Positions 46,787 through 54,735 of a stretch of DNA of 64,000 nt are shown here, one piece after another. Origin of the DNA: Patescibacteria group bacterium (GTDB lineage: Bacteria > Patescibacteriota > Patescibacteriia > 2-12-FULL-60-25); NCBI GenBank assembly GCA_018061755.1, contig JAGOTP010000001.1, positions 62,001 through 126,000 on the forward strand. The letters are read 5' to 3'. The translations under genes were made by a program, and so were the position numbers. Within the stretch, counting starts at the first letter, position 1; each line of letters opens with the position of its first letter. The notes under the pieces were generated by a model, which had not been told where the DNA came from, did not search any database, and worked only from the letters and a program-made list of their open reading frames with translations.

Positions 46787-47353
46787 ATGATGCACAATTT
46801 GAATCCGGAGTTCTTCACCTTCCGCAAGGCCGCTCTACACGCCCTGTTCTGGGCGGCAATGATCGGGCTGTCCAATCACTCTCTGGGCATCACACCCGAG
46901 ATGTTCCTCCACTCACCCCGGATGGTGGCCTGCCTGACGCTCATCGTCCTCCTCTGTCTGTTCGTCTTCGTCGGGTACCCCAATGCTCCCGGTCGCGAGC
47001 GTCACTTCGTCATCGATGAAGCCTATACCAAGGCCAAGCTGGCTCCGGTGGGACTGTACTGGCGCTTCAAGACCTACTGGTATCGAGGGCACGGTGGCAG
47101 GTTCGTAAACGTACCGATGGGAAGCAAAACTCATCGGATCGGACGTGACGATCTCAGTGTCATCATCGATCACGGGTACGGGGATCCGACGCCCGAGTTC
47201 GCAGAGCGCGTGTTCCGCCTCTACCGCGACCTCGAGTCGGTGAAGGGCGGGACCGTCGAGGAAATCGAAGCCGTGGTGAGGCGCTTCCGCGCGGTGGGGT
47301 ATGATTTCCCGAAGGTGGGGCTGGACACTGGAGGAGGATTCGTCGACGGCTGA
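46787..47353 (+). CDS. High-GC membrane protein, 188 aa
   Basis: Two transmembrane helices (about residues 15-35 and 47-66) followed by a cytoplasmic or outer domain rich in Arg, Tyr and Gly (YWRFKTYWYRGHGGRFVNVP). No family recognised. The ATG at 46787 has GAGG 8 nt upstream; the frame is open further upstream to 46715 but without signals. It lies alone between the structured RNA candidate and tRNA-Arg. Confidence 0.6.
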   Translation: MMHNLNPEFFTFRKAALHALFWAAMIGLSNHSLGITPEMFLHSPRMVACLTLIVLLCLFVFVGYPNAPGRERHFVIDEAYTKAKLAPVGLYWRFKTYWYRGHGGRFVNVPMGSKTHRIGRDDLSVIIDHGYGDPTPEFAERVFRLYRDLESVKGGTVEEIEAVVRRFRAVGYDFPKVGLDTGGGFVDG

Positions 47354-47471
47354 GGACTGACGGGACAGGAATGAGCGAGCGCACAATCAAACACATCTTC
47401 TCGCGCACCCGCGAGGACAGCAATGCAACCGCTCGCGAACCTGTCCCGGGTGCGTTGTCTGTTTTAATAAA

Positions 47472-47503
47472 CGAAAACACTCGCATGGTTGCGAGTGTTT
47501 TCG
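47472..47503 (-). terminator. tRNA-Arg terminator
   Basis: CGAAAACACTCGC and GCGAGTGTTTTCG form a 13-bp perfect stem directly 3' of the tRNA on the minus strand. Confidence 0.75.
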
Positions 47504-47504
47504 A

Positions 47505-47579
47505 TGGTGCGCCCTGGAGGAATCGAACCCCCATAAGCGGCTTCGAAGGCCGCTGTTCTATCCGTTAAACTAAGGGCGC
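47505..47579 (-). tRNA. tRNA-Arg (UCG)
   Basis: Minus-strand cloverleaf: acceptor GCGCCCT/AGGGCGC, anticodon stem GCGGC/GCCGC with loop CTTCGAA (anticodon TCG), T loop TTCGATT, discriminator A and encoded CCA. Confidence 0.95.
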
Positions 47580-47661
47580 CGAAATGTTGCCCCACGATAT
47601 CGCGTAGCTAGCCTTTGTGCAATATTCCGTGCTTTCGATAGAAGCGCTCCACTTGTTTTTG

Positions 47662-48402
47662 TTAGACATCTGCCACGGTCTTCGGTCCTCCTGACGTTGG
47701 TCGTGTCCGCCAGCCTTTTGCCTCTAAGCCTGCTTCTGCTGCAGCTACCTGAGCCTCTTGCTTCGATGTCCCGCGTCCCACCGCAACCAATTCGTGACCG
47801 ATAAACACGCCTACCGTGAATTCTTTTAGGTGGTCGGGGCCCTTTTCTTCGAGAACTTTGTAGGTCGGCGTAGCCCCGAGAAGTTCCTGAGCTGTTTCTT
47901 GGAACTTGCTCTTGGCGTCTTTGTAAAGCTCAAGCGCCAGAATCATTGGCAAATGACTTAGAACTTTGGCATGTAAAAACTTAGCAGCCGCTTCCATTTT
48001 GCCATCGAGATAGATCGCGCCGATGATGGCTTCGATCCCGTTCGCGAGGATGTACATGCGCGCCTTGCTGTCTTTGTCGCGAGCTTCACCTTTCGACATC
48101 AGCAGGTATTCTTCGAATTTTAGATCTTGCGAAATCCCTGCCAACGTTTTGGCGTTCACAAGAGCGGCGCGCCAGTTGGTCAGATCACCTTCGGGGTTGG
48201 CGTAGGTGAGATACAGATGTTCTGTAACGACAAGTTCGAGCACGGCGTCGCCTAAGAACTCCAAACGTTCATTGTGAGGGTAGGGGAAGTCGGTGTGTTC
48301 GTTCAAGTACGAGCGATGAGTCAGAGCCTGCAGGAGGAGCGACCGGTCACGAAAGGTGTGGCCCAGGCGTTCCTCCAGCGGGCCAAAGTCTGGGAGGTCC
48401 AT
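47662..48402 (-). CDS. rnc: Ribonuclease III
   Basis: 246 aa. The catalytic block NERLEFLGDAVLELVVTEHL and the downstream E-A-I-I-G-A-I-Y-L-D-G motif are present, followed by a double-stranded RNA-binding domain (YKDAKSKFQETAQELLG...TSKQEAQVAAAEAGL). It processes rRNA precursors and other duplex RNA. ATG 48402 is chosen over an in-frame TTG at 48417. It lies 23 nt after nusB in the rpmF-nusB-rnc operon. Confidence 0.95.
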   Translation of the reverse strand: MDLPDFGPLEERLGHTFRDRSLLLQALTHRSYLNEHTDFPYPHNERLEFLGDAVLELVVTEHLYLTYANPEGDLTNWRAALVNAKTLAGISQDLKFEEYLLMSKGEARDKDSKARMYILANGIEAIIGAIYLDGKMEAAAKFLHAKVLSHLPMILALELYKDAKSKFQETAQELLGATPTYKVLEEKGPDHLKEFTVGVFIGHELVAVGRGTSKQEAQVAAAEAGLEAKGWRTRPTSGGPKTVADV

Positions 48403-48425
48403 AGGAGGGGTAAACAAGAGAGATA

Positions 48426-48989
48426 TTAAGGGAGTGGGGGAGGCGGTGATGGCAAGAATTCGTCATCATCGTCTTTCAAATTCAGGGGTTCGGTGGCGTC
48501 GGCTTTGATGACGACAGGATGAGATGGCGTGTCGGCATCGTTGGCTTTTGGTTGATCTGCGCCTTTGACGATACCTTGAGCGACTTGATTGCGATAGATC
48601 GCGCCTAATACGCCGTTTACGAAGCGGCCACTGGATTCTCCACCAAAAGTTTTGGCCAGCTCAATCGCTTCGTTGATGGCGACTTTACTGGGAATTTCTT
48701 CGCTGAACAAGAGTTCAAAAGTCGCAATACGCAAAATATTACGGTCAACGGTCGTAATTTTCTCGAGTGGCCAGTCGGGAGCGAACTTTTTAATAGTTTG
48801 ATCGATTTCGGCGTGATGCACCAAAACACCGTTAGTGATATTCAAACTGAAGTCTTTTTCATCAAGTTCGGACGCAAAATCTTCTAAATTGCGCTGGGCA
48901 ACCTCGACAGGATTACGTTCGCCGCGATAAAAATCCCACTCATACAGCGACTGCAGTGCAACGGCACGCGCAAGGTGGCGATTGGACAT
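48426..48989 (-). CDS. nusB: Transcription antitermination factor NusB
   Basis: 187 aa. NusB fold with N-terminal RHLARAVALQSLYEWDF and C-terminal VDRNILRIATFELLFSEEIPSKVAINEAIELAKTFGGESSGRFVNGVLGAI. It binds boxA RNA with S10 in rRNA antitermination. A Pro/Asp-rich tail of about 45 residues (DDDDEFLPSPPPPLP) extends beyond the usual length. Confidence 0.95.
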   Translation of the reverse strand: MSNRHLARAVALQSLYEWDFYRGERNPVEVAQRNLEDFASELDEKDFSLNITNGVLVHHAEIDQTIKKFAPDWPLEKITTVDRNILRIATFELLFSEEIPSKVAINEAIELAKTFGGESSGRFVNGVLGAIYRNQVAQGIVKGADQPKANDADTPSHPVVIKADATEPLNLKDDDDEFLPSPPPPLP

Positions 48990-49073
48990 ACGAAAGAAGG
49001 TGCAAGACGTGAAATGTCTGGAAAAAAGAGCAAAGGAACGAATGTACCCACCTATTGTACCACACTCCGTTTT

Positions 49074-49343
49074 TTAGGCGTGGTTGTGACCTGCGTGATC
49101 ATGATCGTGGGCTTCAGCCTTCTCAGTCTTCATGCGAGTTTTGTCCATCAATTTCTGGAGTTTGCGTTCGCGACCTTTGACGTGGATCGTGATGCCGTTG
49201 TATTCGGTGGCATTTGGAGCAACGCGATGACCAAGATGGGCGGCGCCAGACTTAGCGATCACAATGTTTGGCTTAACCAACGCAAAATGTGAAGCGCGGC
49301 GGCGTTTGTGGGAGGATGTGCGGCGATGGCCGGGAAGACTCAT
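49074..49343 (-). CDS. rpmF: Ribosomal protein bL32, zinc-free type with His-rich tail
   Basis: 89 aa. MSLPGHRRTSSHKRRRASH and HRVAPNATEYNG align with bL32 (P-x-x-R-T-S-x-x-R-R...HRVCPNCGYY-x-G). The four zinc Cys are replaced (AKSGAAH in place of the first C-x2-C, APNATEY for C-P-N-C-G-Y), so this is a Cys-minus form. The C-terminal extension ends HDHDHAGHNHA, a possible metal-binding tail. First gene of the operon with nusB and rnc, with a shared divergent promoter to ndk. Confidence 0.8.
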   Translation of the reverse strand: MSLPGHRRTSSHKRRRASHFALVKPNIVIAKSGAAHLGHRVAPNATEYNGITIHVKGRERKLQKLMDKTRMKTEKAEAHDHDHAGHNHA

Positions 49344-49378
49344 AGGAGGTGGGACTGGGGCAAAATTGAGATGGCGAA

Positions 49379-49431
49379 ATCCTAGCAAGGAGAGTCAATA
49401 TTTGCAAGTTTTAGGCTAAGTTTGCTATAAC
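49379..49431. promoter_or_regulatory. Divergent rpmF/ndk promoters sharing one -35 box
   Basis: The palindromic hexamer TTGCAA (49402-49407) can serve both directions: plus strand 18 bp to TATAAC (49426-49431), then 7 nt to the ndk ATG; minus strand 17 bp to TAGGAT (49379-49384) for rpmF-nusB-rnc. RNA polymerase binding should be mutually exclusive. Confidence 0.6.
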
Positions 49432-49438
49432 CCAAGCC

Positions 49439-50029
49439 ATGGAACAGTCTCTCGTCCTCATCAAACCCGACGGTGTCCAACGCGGACTCGTTGGTCGTAT
49501 CCTCTCTCGTTTTGAAGATGTTGGTCTCAAAATGGTGGCCATGAAAATGGTTCATCCTGTGCGTGAAGATGTTGATAAGCACTATGCATTGACCGAAGAA
49601 TGGATGCGCAGCGTCTATGAAAAGGCCAAGGCTAAGTACGAAGCGAACGGTCAACCTTTCAATTTCCCCGACCATATCGCCTACGGTACCTCTATCAAGA
49701 ATGGGTTGGTCGACTTCTTGGTCTCTGCTCCTATCATCGCCATGGTGCTTGAAGGGGAGAAGGCAGTGTCCTTGATTCGCAAGATTGTCGGAGCGACCGA
49801 GCCAGCCTCATCTGCTCCAGGCACAATCCGTGGGGACTTCTCACACGATACTTACGCGCTCTCGAATGAACACAACCGTCCATTGCGTAACTTGATCCAC
49901 GCCTCCGGTAACACGGACGAAGCAGCCTACGAAATTCCGCTTTGGTTCAGCGATGTCGAACTTCACAAGTACGAACATGTGAACGATCGTGTCCAGTACG
50001 ATCCAAAGTGGTTTTTGCCACAAGAATAG
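49439..50029 (+). CDS. ndk: Nucleoside diphosphate kinase, extended form
   Basis: 196 aa. NDK balances nucleoside triphosphates by phosphate transfer through a His: here NLIHASG. The N-terminus SLVLIKPDGVQRGLVGRIL and the GTIRGDFS block match. An insertion of about 30 residues (around YEKAKAKYEANGQPFNFPDHIAYG) and a longer C-terminus make it larger than the usual 140-150 aa. The -10 box lies 7 nt before the ATG, so the mRNA appears leaderless. Confidence 0.94.
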   Translation: MEQSLVLIKPDGVQRGLVGRILSRFEDVGLKMVAMKMVHPVREDVDKHYALTEEWMRSVYEKAKAKYEANGQPFNFPDHIAYGTSIKNGLVDFLVSAPIIAMVLEGEKAVSLIRKIVGATEPASSAPGTIRGDFSHDTYALSNEHNRPLRNLIHASGNTDEAAYEIPLWFSDVELHKYEHVNDRVQYDPKWFLPQE

Positions 50030-50042
50030 GTCAGCAAACGAT

Positions 50043-50082
50043 AAAAACACACCCCAGAGCCTCGGCTCTGGGGTGTGTTTTT
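50043..50082 (+). terminator. ndk terminator
   Basis: AAAAACACACCCCAGAGC and GCTCTGGGGTGTGTTTTT form an 18-bp perfect stem with loop CTCG. Confidence 0.95.
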
Positions 50083-50101
50083 GCTATCAGAACATGCTAA
50101 G

Positions 50102-51373
50102 ATGGCAGACGACCGATTGTTCTTTCTCATGCTTGATCGCTTACGAAGATTTTTCAAGATCTTAGGCCCTGGACTCATTACAGGTGCCTCTGATGACGAT
50201 CCATCCGGCATCGCTACGTATTCGCAAGCAGGTGCCCGTTTTGGGTTGGTGCCGTTGTGGCTAGCTCTGTGGACGTTGCCGCTGTTGATCGGAGTACAAG
50301 AAATGTGCGGACGAGTTGCGATCGTAACGCGCAAAGGACTCATTCAAAACCTACGAACGGTTATTCCAAGGCCGCTTTTGTGGTTTTTGATCGCTATTCT
50401 GGCGATTGCAAACGGGATCAACGCAGGAGCAGACCTTGGGATGATGGCGGCTTCGGCGAATTTAGTGCTACCGCGCGTTTCAACCTTTGGCTGGCTTTTA
50501 TTGATCACGGCGCTCACGTTGGGGATGCAGATTTTTTTGCCCTATCGAACCTACGCCAAATATTTGAAGTGGCTCACTGTTTCCCTGTTCGCTTACATCT
50601 TTGTCGCCTTCATCGTTCAGGTGCCTTGGAAAGCTGCGCTGGCCATGACGTTTGTTCCTTCTGCCTTCTTGGGGCGTGAGTTTGCGTTGCTTGTCATCGC
50701 GTTTTTGGGAACCACCATTTCCCCCTATCTCTATTTCTGGCAGGCGAATCAAGAAAATGAAGAGCGAAAGACGCTTGAGACTAGGGCACTGCCCATGCCA
50801 CGTCGATTGAAGAACATGTTCTGGGATGTCTTCTCTGGCATGACGCTGTCGAATGGCGTTGCCTGGTTCATTATCGTGACGGGTGCAGTCGTCTTGGGAG
50901 CGAATGGAATGCAATCGATTGAAACGGCTGACCAGGCTGCGCGTTTGCTCGAGCCGTTGGCTGGTCCATTTGCTTCGTCCTTGTTTGCAATTGGTACGAT
51001 TGCGACCGGTCTCTTGGCTGTGCCGATTCTGACGAGTGTGGTTGGCTATGCAGTTTGTGAAGCTCTAGGGCGAACGGAAGGTCTTTCAAAAACCTGGCGC
51101 GAAGCGACCTTGTTCTATGGCGTAGTGGTTGTGCTCACAATCTTAGGGATTTTGATCAACTTTTTGCCGTATGGTCCGGTTCGTTTGTTGATTTTCTCGG
51201 CTGTTGGAAATGCGGTAGTGGCTCCGCCATTGCTCATGGCGATCGTCTGGCTAGGAAATTCAGCAGCTATGCGACAATACAAAAACGGTCTTGTCTCAAA
51301 TGCGATTGGTGGTTTCACGGTAGCTCTGATGACGCTCGCCTCACTCTTAGGTGTTTATCTGTTGTTCTTTTAG
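50102..51373 (+). CDS. NRAMP-related divalent metal transporter
   Basis: 423 aa with about 11 membrane helices. LGPGLITGASDDDPSGIATYSQAGA is the NRAMP TM1 region, but the metal-binding DPGN reads DPSG, and in TM6 the usual M-P-H is S-P-Y (GTTISPYLYFWQ). This substitution pattern is known from NRAMP-related magnesium transporters and other atypical clades, so Mg2+ or another hard ion is more likely than Mn2+/Fe2+. The start could also be the ATG at 50129 (MLDRLRRFFKILGPG). Confidence 0.85.
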   Translation: MADDRLFFLMLDRLRRFFKILGPGLITGASDDDPSGIATYSQAGARFGLVPLWLALWTLPLLIGVQEMCGRVAIVTRKGLIQNLRTVIPRPLLWFLIAILAIANGINAGADLGMMAASANLVLPRVSTFGWLLLITALTLGMQIFLPYRTYAKYLKWLTVSLFAYIFVAFIVQVPWKAALAMTFVPSAFLGREFALLVIAFLGTTISPYLYFWQANQENEERKTLETRALPMPRRLKNMFWDVFSGMTLSNGVAWFIIVTGAVVLGANGMQSIETADQAARLLEPLAGPFASSLFAIGTIATGLLAVPILTSVVGYAVCEALGRTEGLSKTWREATLFYGVVVVLTILGILINFLPYGPVRLLIFSAVGNAVVAPPLLMAIVWLGNSAAMRQYKNGLVSNAIGGFTVALMTLASLLGVYLLFF

Positions 51374-51487
51374 TCTGAAAATATTGAGTAAAAGTCCTGC
51401 TGGATCTCTCAGACATTCTGTGTCATGCTTTTAGAGACCGGTTGTGAGGTTTCGGGCTAAAACTCGGTTTTGGGATTCGAATGGTGG

Positions 51488-51637
51488 ATGGCACTGTGGG
51501 TGCCGCACATGGATAATCCCGCGCAGCGATATCACTTTCCGTCTGACGCATATACTGGTCTTCTCTGGTATAGCCGTGAGACGGACGGCGTGGCTCATCT
51601 GACAGAGCTAAAACCGATTCCTCACTCCGGTCTTTAA
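51488..51637 (+). CDS. Possible small protein, 49 aa
   Basis: Starts MALWVPHMDNPAQRYHFPSDAY and ends LTELKPIPHSGL; soluble, no family. No clear Shine-Dalgarno, but a strong GC-rich hairpin follows 30 nt after the stop and codon use resembles the high-GC genes. The rest of 51374-51487 shows nothing definite. Confidence 0.35.
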   Translation: MALWVPHMDNPAQRYHFPSDAYTGLLWYSRETDGVAHLTELKPIPHSGL

Positions 51638-51666
51638 ATTTACAAAATATCTCTTAAACGACACAC

Positions 51667-51709
51667 GCACCCCGGACAAGGGTCCCGAGTTGCGGGTGTC
51701 CTGGGGTGC
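51667..51709 (+). terminator. GC-rich terminator
   Basis: GCACCCCGGACA (51667-51678) pairs with TGTCCTGGGGTGC (51697-51709), one bulged base, then GGTTCTATT. It separates the small frame at 51488 from the convergent gene at 51717. Confidence 0.65.
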
Positions 51710-51716
51710 GGTTCTA

Positions 51717-52013
51717 TTAAAAGGAGTCAGTTTTTTTAACGAGGGTGTAGTGGTCCGTCCTGCGCTTATTGTCTGATTTGTGGACGACGCTGAGATTGCG
51801 TCCCAGGAGCATCAGGGTAATTGCGTTGCTCGGGCACCCCAAACCGGGGAAGAGCAGCTTGTTGTCCGGCTTTTTACCCGTTTTTTGGATGTAGAGCGAG
51901 ATACCTCTTCGAGAGAGGGCGAAGCATTGCTCGTCCCTGTTCCAGATCAGTACGTCGCCCGCCTGAAACCTCGTCGCACGACCTTCTGAAGTGACCAATC
52001 GTCCGATATACAT
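51717..52013 (-). CDS. Hypothetical protein, 98 aa
   Basis: Starts MYIGRLVTSEGRATRFQAGDVLIWNRDEQCFALSRRG; basic, beta-rich, no family known. Supported by AGGAAGGA about 14 nt before the ATG and a minus-strand promoter TTGATT (52098-52103), 17 bp, TAAGCT (52075-52080). It belongs with the other leadered, Shine-Dalgarno-type genes. Confidence 0.55.
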   Translation of the reverse strand: MYIGRLVTSEGRATRFQAGDVLIWNRDEQCFALSRRGISLYIQKTGKKPDNKLLFPGLGCPSNAITLMLLGRNLSVVHKSDNKRRTDHYTLVKKTDSF

Positions 52014-52074
52014 GGAGAGCCCGTTCCTTCCTGGTCAATGTAGACCCTAGCGTCCAAAATGGACTGCTATTTTC

Positions 52075-52103
52075 AGCTTAGCCTTCCCTTGTATTTCAAT
52101 CAA
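52075..52103 (-). promoter_or_regulatory. Promoter of the 98-aa protein gene
   Basis: TTGATT, 17 bp, TAAGCT on the minus strand; the same -10 hexamer as the promoter of the gene at 8056. Confidence 0.5.
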
Positions 52104-52167
52104 TCCCAAAGTATTTCTTGTCTAGTTTTGTGTGATCTGATACCTTCTCTCCGTCCAGAGCAGCCTT

Positions 52168-52242
52168 GCCGGGGTAGCTCAGTGGTAGAGCGAAGGCCTG
52201 AAGAGCCTTGCGTCGTCGGTTCGATCCCGACTCCCGGCACCA
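52168..52242 (+). tRNA. tRNA-Phe (GAA)
   Basis: Acceptor GCCGGGG/TCCCGGC, D arm GCTC...GAGC, anticodon stem AAGGC/GCCTT with loop CTGAAGA (anticodon GAA), T loop TTCGATC, encoded CCA. Confidence 0.95.
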
Positions 52243-52244
52243 TC

Positions 52245-52270
52245 AAAAAAGACCCAAACGGGTCTTTTTT
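52245..52270 (+). terminator. tRNA-Phe terminator
   Basis: AAAAAAGACCC and GGGTCTTTTTT pair around an AAAC loop. Confidence 0.92.
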
Positions 52271-52350
52271 GCTTATCTAATGACTTACTTATGTTGGCTG
52301 GTTCGACCTGTGTTTGTTCGGCCTCCACCTTTGGTATACGCTGGAGGCAT

Positions 52351-52698
52351 ATGTACACCGACGCCCGCCAATTTCTTGGTCAGACGGTTGCAGTCTTGAT
52401 GGATCGCCCACTCGGCTCGAAACATCCGAAGTATGGTTATATCTACCCGGTGAATTATGGCTTCATCGAAGGGACGTTGGCGCCGGATAATCAAGAGCTG
52501 GATGCCTATGTTCTGGGAGTGAATGAAGCCGTTGAAGAATATTCAGGTCGCTGTATTGCGCTGATCCATCGTCAGAAAGATGATGACGACAAGTTGGTGG
52601 TTGTTCCGGAAGGAGTCACGATGACGGACGAAGAAATCCGCCAAGCTACGCATTTCCAAGAGCAATATTTCACATCAGATATTATTCGTAGCGCATAA
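52351..52698 (+). CDS. ppa: Inorganic pyrophosphatase-like protein (short form)
   Basis: 115 aa. YGYIYPVNYGFIEGTLAPDNQELDAYVLG corresponds to the family I PPase core, where D-G-x-P-L-D-x-x-V provides metal ligands; here it reads D-N-Q-E-L-D-A-Y-V, so one acidic ligand position may differ. It is far shorter than E. coli Ppa (175 aa), as in a subfamily of short PPase-like proteins. TATACG with an extended TG lies 10 nt before the ATG. A zinc-ribbon-like gene follows after 6 nt. Confidence 0.75.
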   Translation: MYTDARQFLGQTVAVLMDRPLGSKHPKYGYIYPVNYGFIEGTLAPDNQELDAYVLGVNEAVEEYSGRCIALIHRQKDDDDKLVVVPEGVTMTDEEIRQATHFQEQYFTSDIIRSA

Positions 52699-52704
52699 CC
52701 TGTT

Positions 52705-53019
52705 ATGAACGCGTGTATTACTTGTGGAATGCCCTTTGAAGGCAATCATGTAAATGACATTGGATTACACACGACAGATGGACCAGTTTGTGTGTTTGAT
52801 TCGAAAGATGGGGCGGTAAAGTCGGGTGACGAGATCTTTGAAGGCGGGATCGAATTCTTCAGCGGAGCCGCTGCTCAGGGAGATCATGCCTTGGCGGAGC
52901 GACTGACTCGCAAAAACATGAAGTCATTGCCGTATTGGCAAGCGCATCCGTTTGAAAGATTGATGAATGGACCAGAAGCCACAGACGCTGAGTTTGGTGA
53001 GGCGATGGCGAAACTCTAA
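52705..53019 (+). CDS. Putative zinc-ribbon protein, 104 aa
   Basis: Begins MNACITCGMPFEGNH, with C-x2-C-G-M-P as in putative zinc-ribbon proteins (PF12674-like), and a later Cys in GPVCVF, so a full ribbon is uncertain. The remainder is an acidic helical domain (GGIEFFSGAAAQGDHALAERLTRKNMKSLPYW). Six nt after the PPase gene; likely co-transcribed. Confidence 0.55.
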   Translation: MNACITCGMPFEGNHVNDIGLHTTDGPVCVFDSKDGAVKSGDEIFEGGIEFFSGAAAQGDHALAERLTRKNMKSLPYWQAHPFERLMNGPEATDAEFGEAMAKL

Positions 53020-53038
53020 GTCTATATTGGACAGCGGT

Positions 53039-53815
53039 TTAACGTTCCTTTGAAGCTTGCCACAATCCAAAGAACATCGCTCGTAACATTGCGACAATGT
53101 ATTGATCCTCGATGAGGACGGCTAAAGGTGCTTTTGGTTGCCAAAGAATGATTTTATTGGCGAATAAAAAGAATGAGGTGATGAATGTTGGAAAATCCTT
53201 CAAGAAGCGTGTTTCACGGAGTGGATCGTTGTCGGCCTCAATGGCTTGGGCTGTCTTGTGTGGAAGAAACAGGGCTTTTACACGAATACCTCGTCTTTTA
53301 CGTATCTCCATCCAGTTTGCGTGTTTTTCTCGTGAGACATGTTGGATGAAGTCGTCGGCAGAACCGAAAAACTGAAACTCTTTGCCCGCTTCGTCGAGGG
53401 TTTGGAAGAACAGCTTTTGAAATTGATCTGCGCCTTCGAAGATGCGAATGGAGGTTGGGAGTTCGCCTTGTTGATAGAGGGCGAGCAGGTCGGGCATGGT
53501 TTCCATCATTTCAACATCGAAGGTTTGAATGGTTTGTTTTTTCTCACGCAGCCGTTCGACGATTTTGGTCGGGGATTCTACCATGAAGTTTTTGTTGATG
53601 CCTTTTTTCTGGGAGAAAGCGGCTAGACCATGTTTTTCAAGACCAGCGATGACTTTGTAGATGTTGGGGCGAGTGATTTTTAACTCGGCCGCAAGCTTTG
53701 TGGCAGGGGCTGGGCCAAGACGAAGCGATAGGAGGTACAGCTCAGTCTCGTGCTGAGTGAGCCCAAGTTCTTCCAAAGAATGCTGGACTAATTTTTGTGC
53801 GTGTTTCGTGGCCAT
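53039..53815 (-). CDS. TrmB-family transcriptional regulator
   Basis: 258 aa. N-terminal winged helix (LEELGLTQHETELYLLSLRLGPAPATKLAAELKITRPNIYKVIAGLEKHGL) typical of TrmB, a coiled linker, and a C-terminal effector domain (phospholipase D-like fold in relatives; FQFFGSADDFIQHVSREKHANWMEIRKRRGIRVKALF). ATG 53815 is preferred over an upstream in-frame start that would run into the promoter. A perfect palindrome overlaps its own -10, so autoregulation is likely. Confidence 0.85.
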   Translation of the reverse strand: MATKHAQKLVQHSLEELGLTQHETELYLLSLRLGPAPATKLAAELKITRPNIYKVIAGLEKHGLAAFSQKKGINKNFMVESPTKIVERLREKKQTIQTFDVEMMETMPDLLALYQQGELPTSIRIFEGADQFQKLFFQTLDEAGKEFQFFGSADDFIQHVSREKHANWMEIRKRRGIRVKALFLPHKTAQAIEADNDPLRETRFLKDFPTFITSFFLFANKIILWQPKAPLAVLIEDQYIVAMLRAMFFGLWQASKER

Positions 53816-53837
53816 ATGTTTTATAAGAGTATAAATT

Positions 53838-53889
53838 GTATATACACTATATACCAAATATTGACTAATTAGTCAAGTTATTGTATATT
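53838..53889. promoter_or_regulatory. Divergent promoter with palindromic -35 and TrmB-type operator
   Basis: TTGACTAATTAGTCAA (53861-53876) is a 16-bp perfect palindrome giving TTGACT on both strands. Plus: 17 bp to TATATT (53884-53889). Minus: 17 bp to TATATA (53848-53853). GTATATA-CAC-TATATAC (53838-53854), a second perfect palindrome, covers the minus -10 and is a likely operator for the TrmB-family regulator. Confidence 0.65.
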
Positions 53890-54009
53890 GATATGTTGGT
53901 TGAAGTTGAAGGCAGCACATTCACAAACGAATCGATCTTGGTCCCGCCCATGCCCTGTTGCAACTGAGCCTGAGCGGGATCGAGGATCCCAGAAAGAAGA
54001 ATAGAAGTC

Positions 54010-54735
54010 ATGACCACGAACATGCTCCAGAAGCTCGCCGCTCTCTCCTCCCTGGATCAGGAGATGACCGCCAAGATGTTGCAGGCTCGCGACGACATGC
54101 GAAAGGCGCTGAAAGAGGCGCAAGAGGCGGTCGGCAGGCTGACTCTGGGGGAGGTGTTCGCCCTTCTCCATCCTGAAGGGGAGCGTCCCCAGGTCGCGCG
54201 CTTCGATTTCGAACCTAGCCAGGATGACTGGTACAGGAACGGCAAGGTTTTCAAATTCGAATTGGTTCGTGATGCACGCGTACCTGGATTTGCTGTTCCG
54301 ATTGTCCGCGCCATTCCGTCTAGCTCTGCCTGCTACACCCACCTCCTGATCCGGGTATTTTTCCATCGCTACGGCATCCCGGTGTCGGAGGGGAATACGA
54401 GTCATCCGTTTGATCAGGTTCAGTACTGCTTGAATGTGGCGACCGTGCCGTTTTGGATTGAGCGGACGAATAACCTGTTGGCCTATCTCGAATACTATCG
54501 ATGTCTGCTCGAGGCTGTGCGTCGCGCAGGTGTTAGCCAGTTGTATATGCCTCCCAAGGGCTTGTCTGACGACTGGAAGCATCGCATGACTCGCTTCGCC
54601 TTCGAACAGGTTCGTGCGGAACTGGGTATCGATTGTGTTTTGGTCGAGAAGTACGACCCGAGGTTTTGCGAATACGCTGAAGATGGCCTCGTGACTCGCG
54701 CCGACGCGCCGATCCTTCTCCAGTACCTTTCCTGA
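54010..54735 (+). CDS. High-GC hypothetical protein, 241 aa
   Basis: N-terminal helical segment (LSSLDQEMTAKMLQARDDMRKALKEAQEAV) then a mixed domain with no known motif (DWYRNGKVFKFELVRDARVPGF; YLEYYRCLLEAVRRAGVSQLYMPPKGL). Cytoplasmic by appearance. A purine-rich AGAAAGAAGAA lies upstream and the leader is about 115 nt from the divergent promoter. The opposite-strand frame over the same bases is judged a shadow. Could be under the neighbouring TrmB-type control. Confidence 0.65.
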   Translation: MTTNMLQKLAALSSLDQEMTAKMLQARDDMRKALKEAQEAVGRLTLGEVFALLHPEGERPQVARFDFEPSQDDWYRNGKVFKFELVRDARVPGFAVPIVRAIPSSSACYTHLLIRVFFHRYGIPVSEGNTSHPFDQVQYCLNVATVPFWIERTNNLLAYLEYYRCLLEAVRRAGVSQLYMPPKGLSDDWKHRMTRFAFEQVRAELGIDCVLVEKYDPRFCEYAEDGLVTRADAPILLQYLS

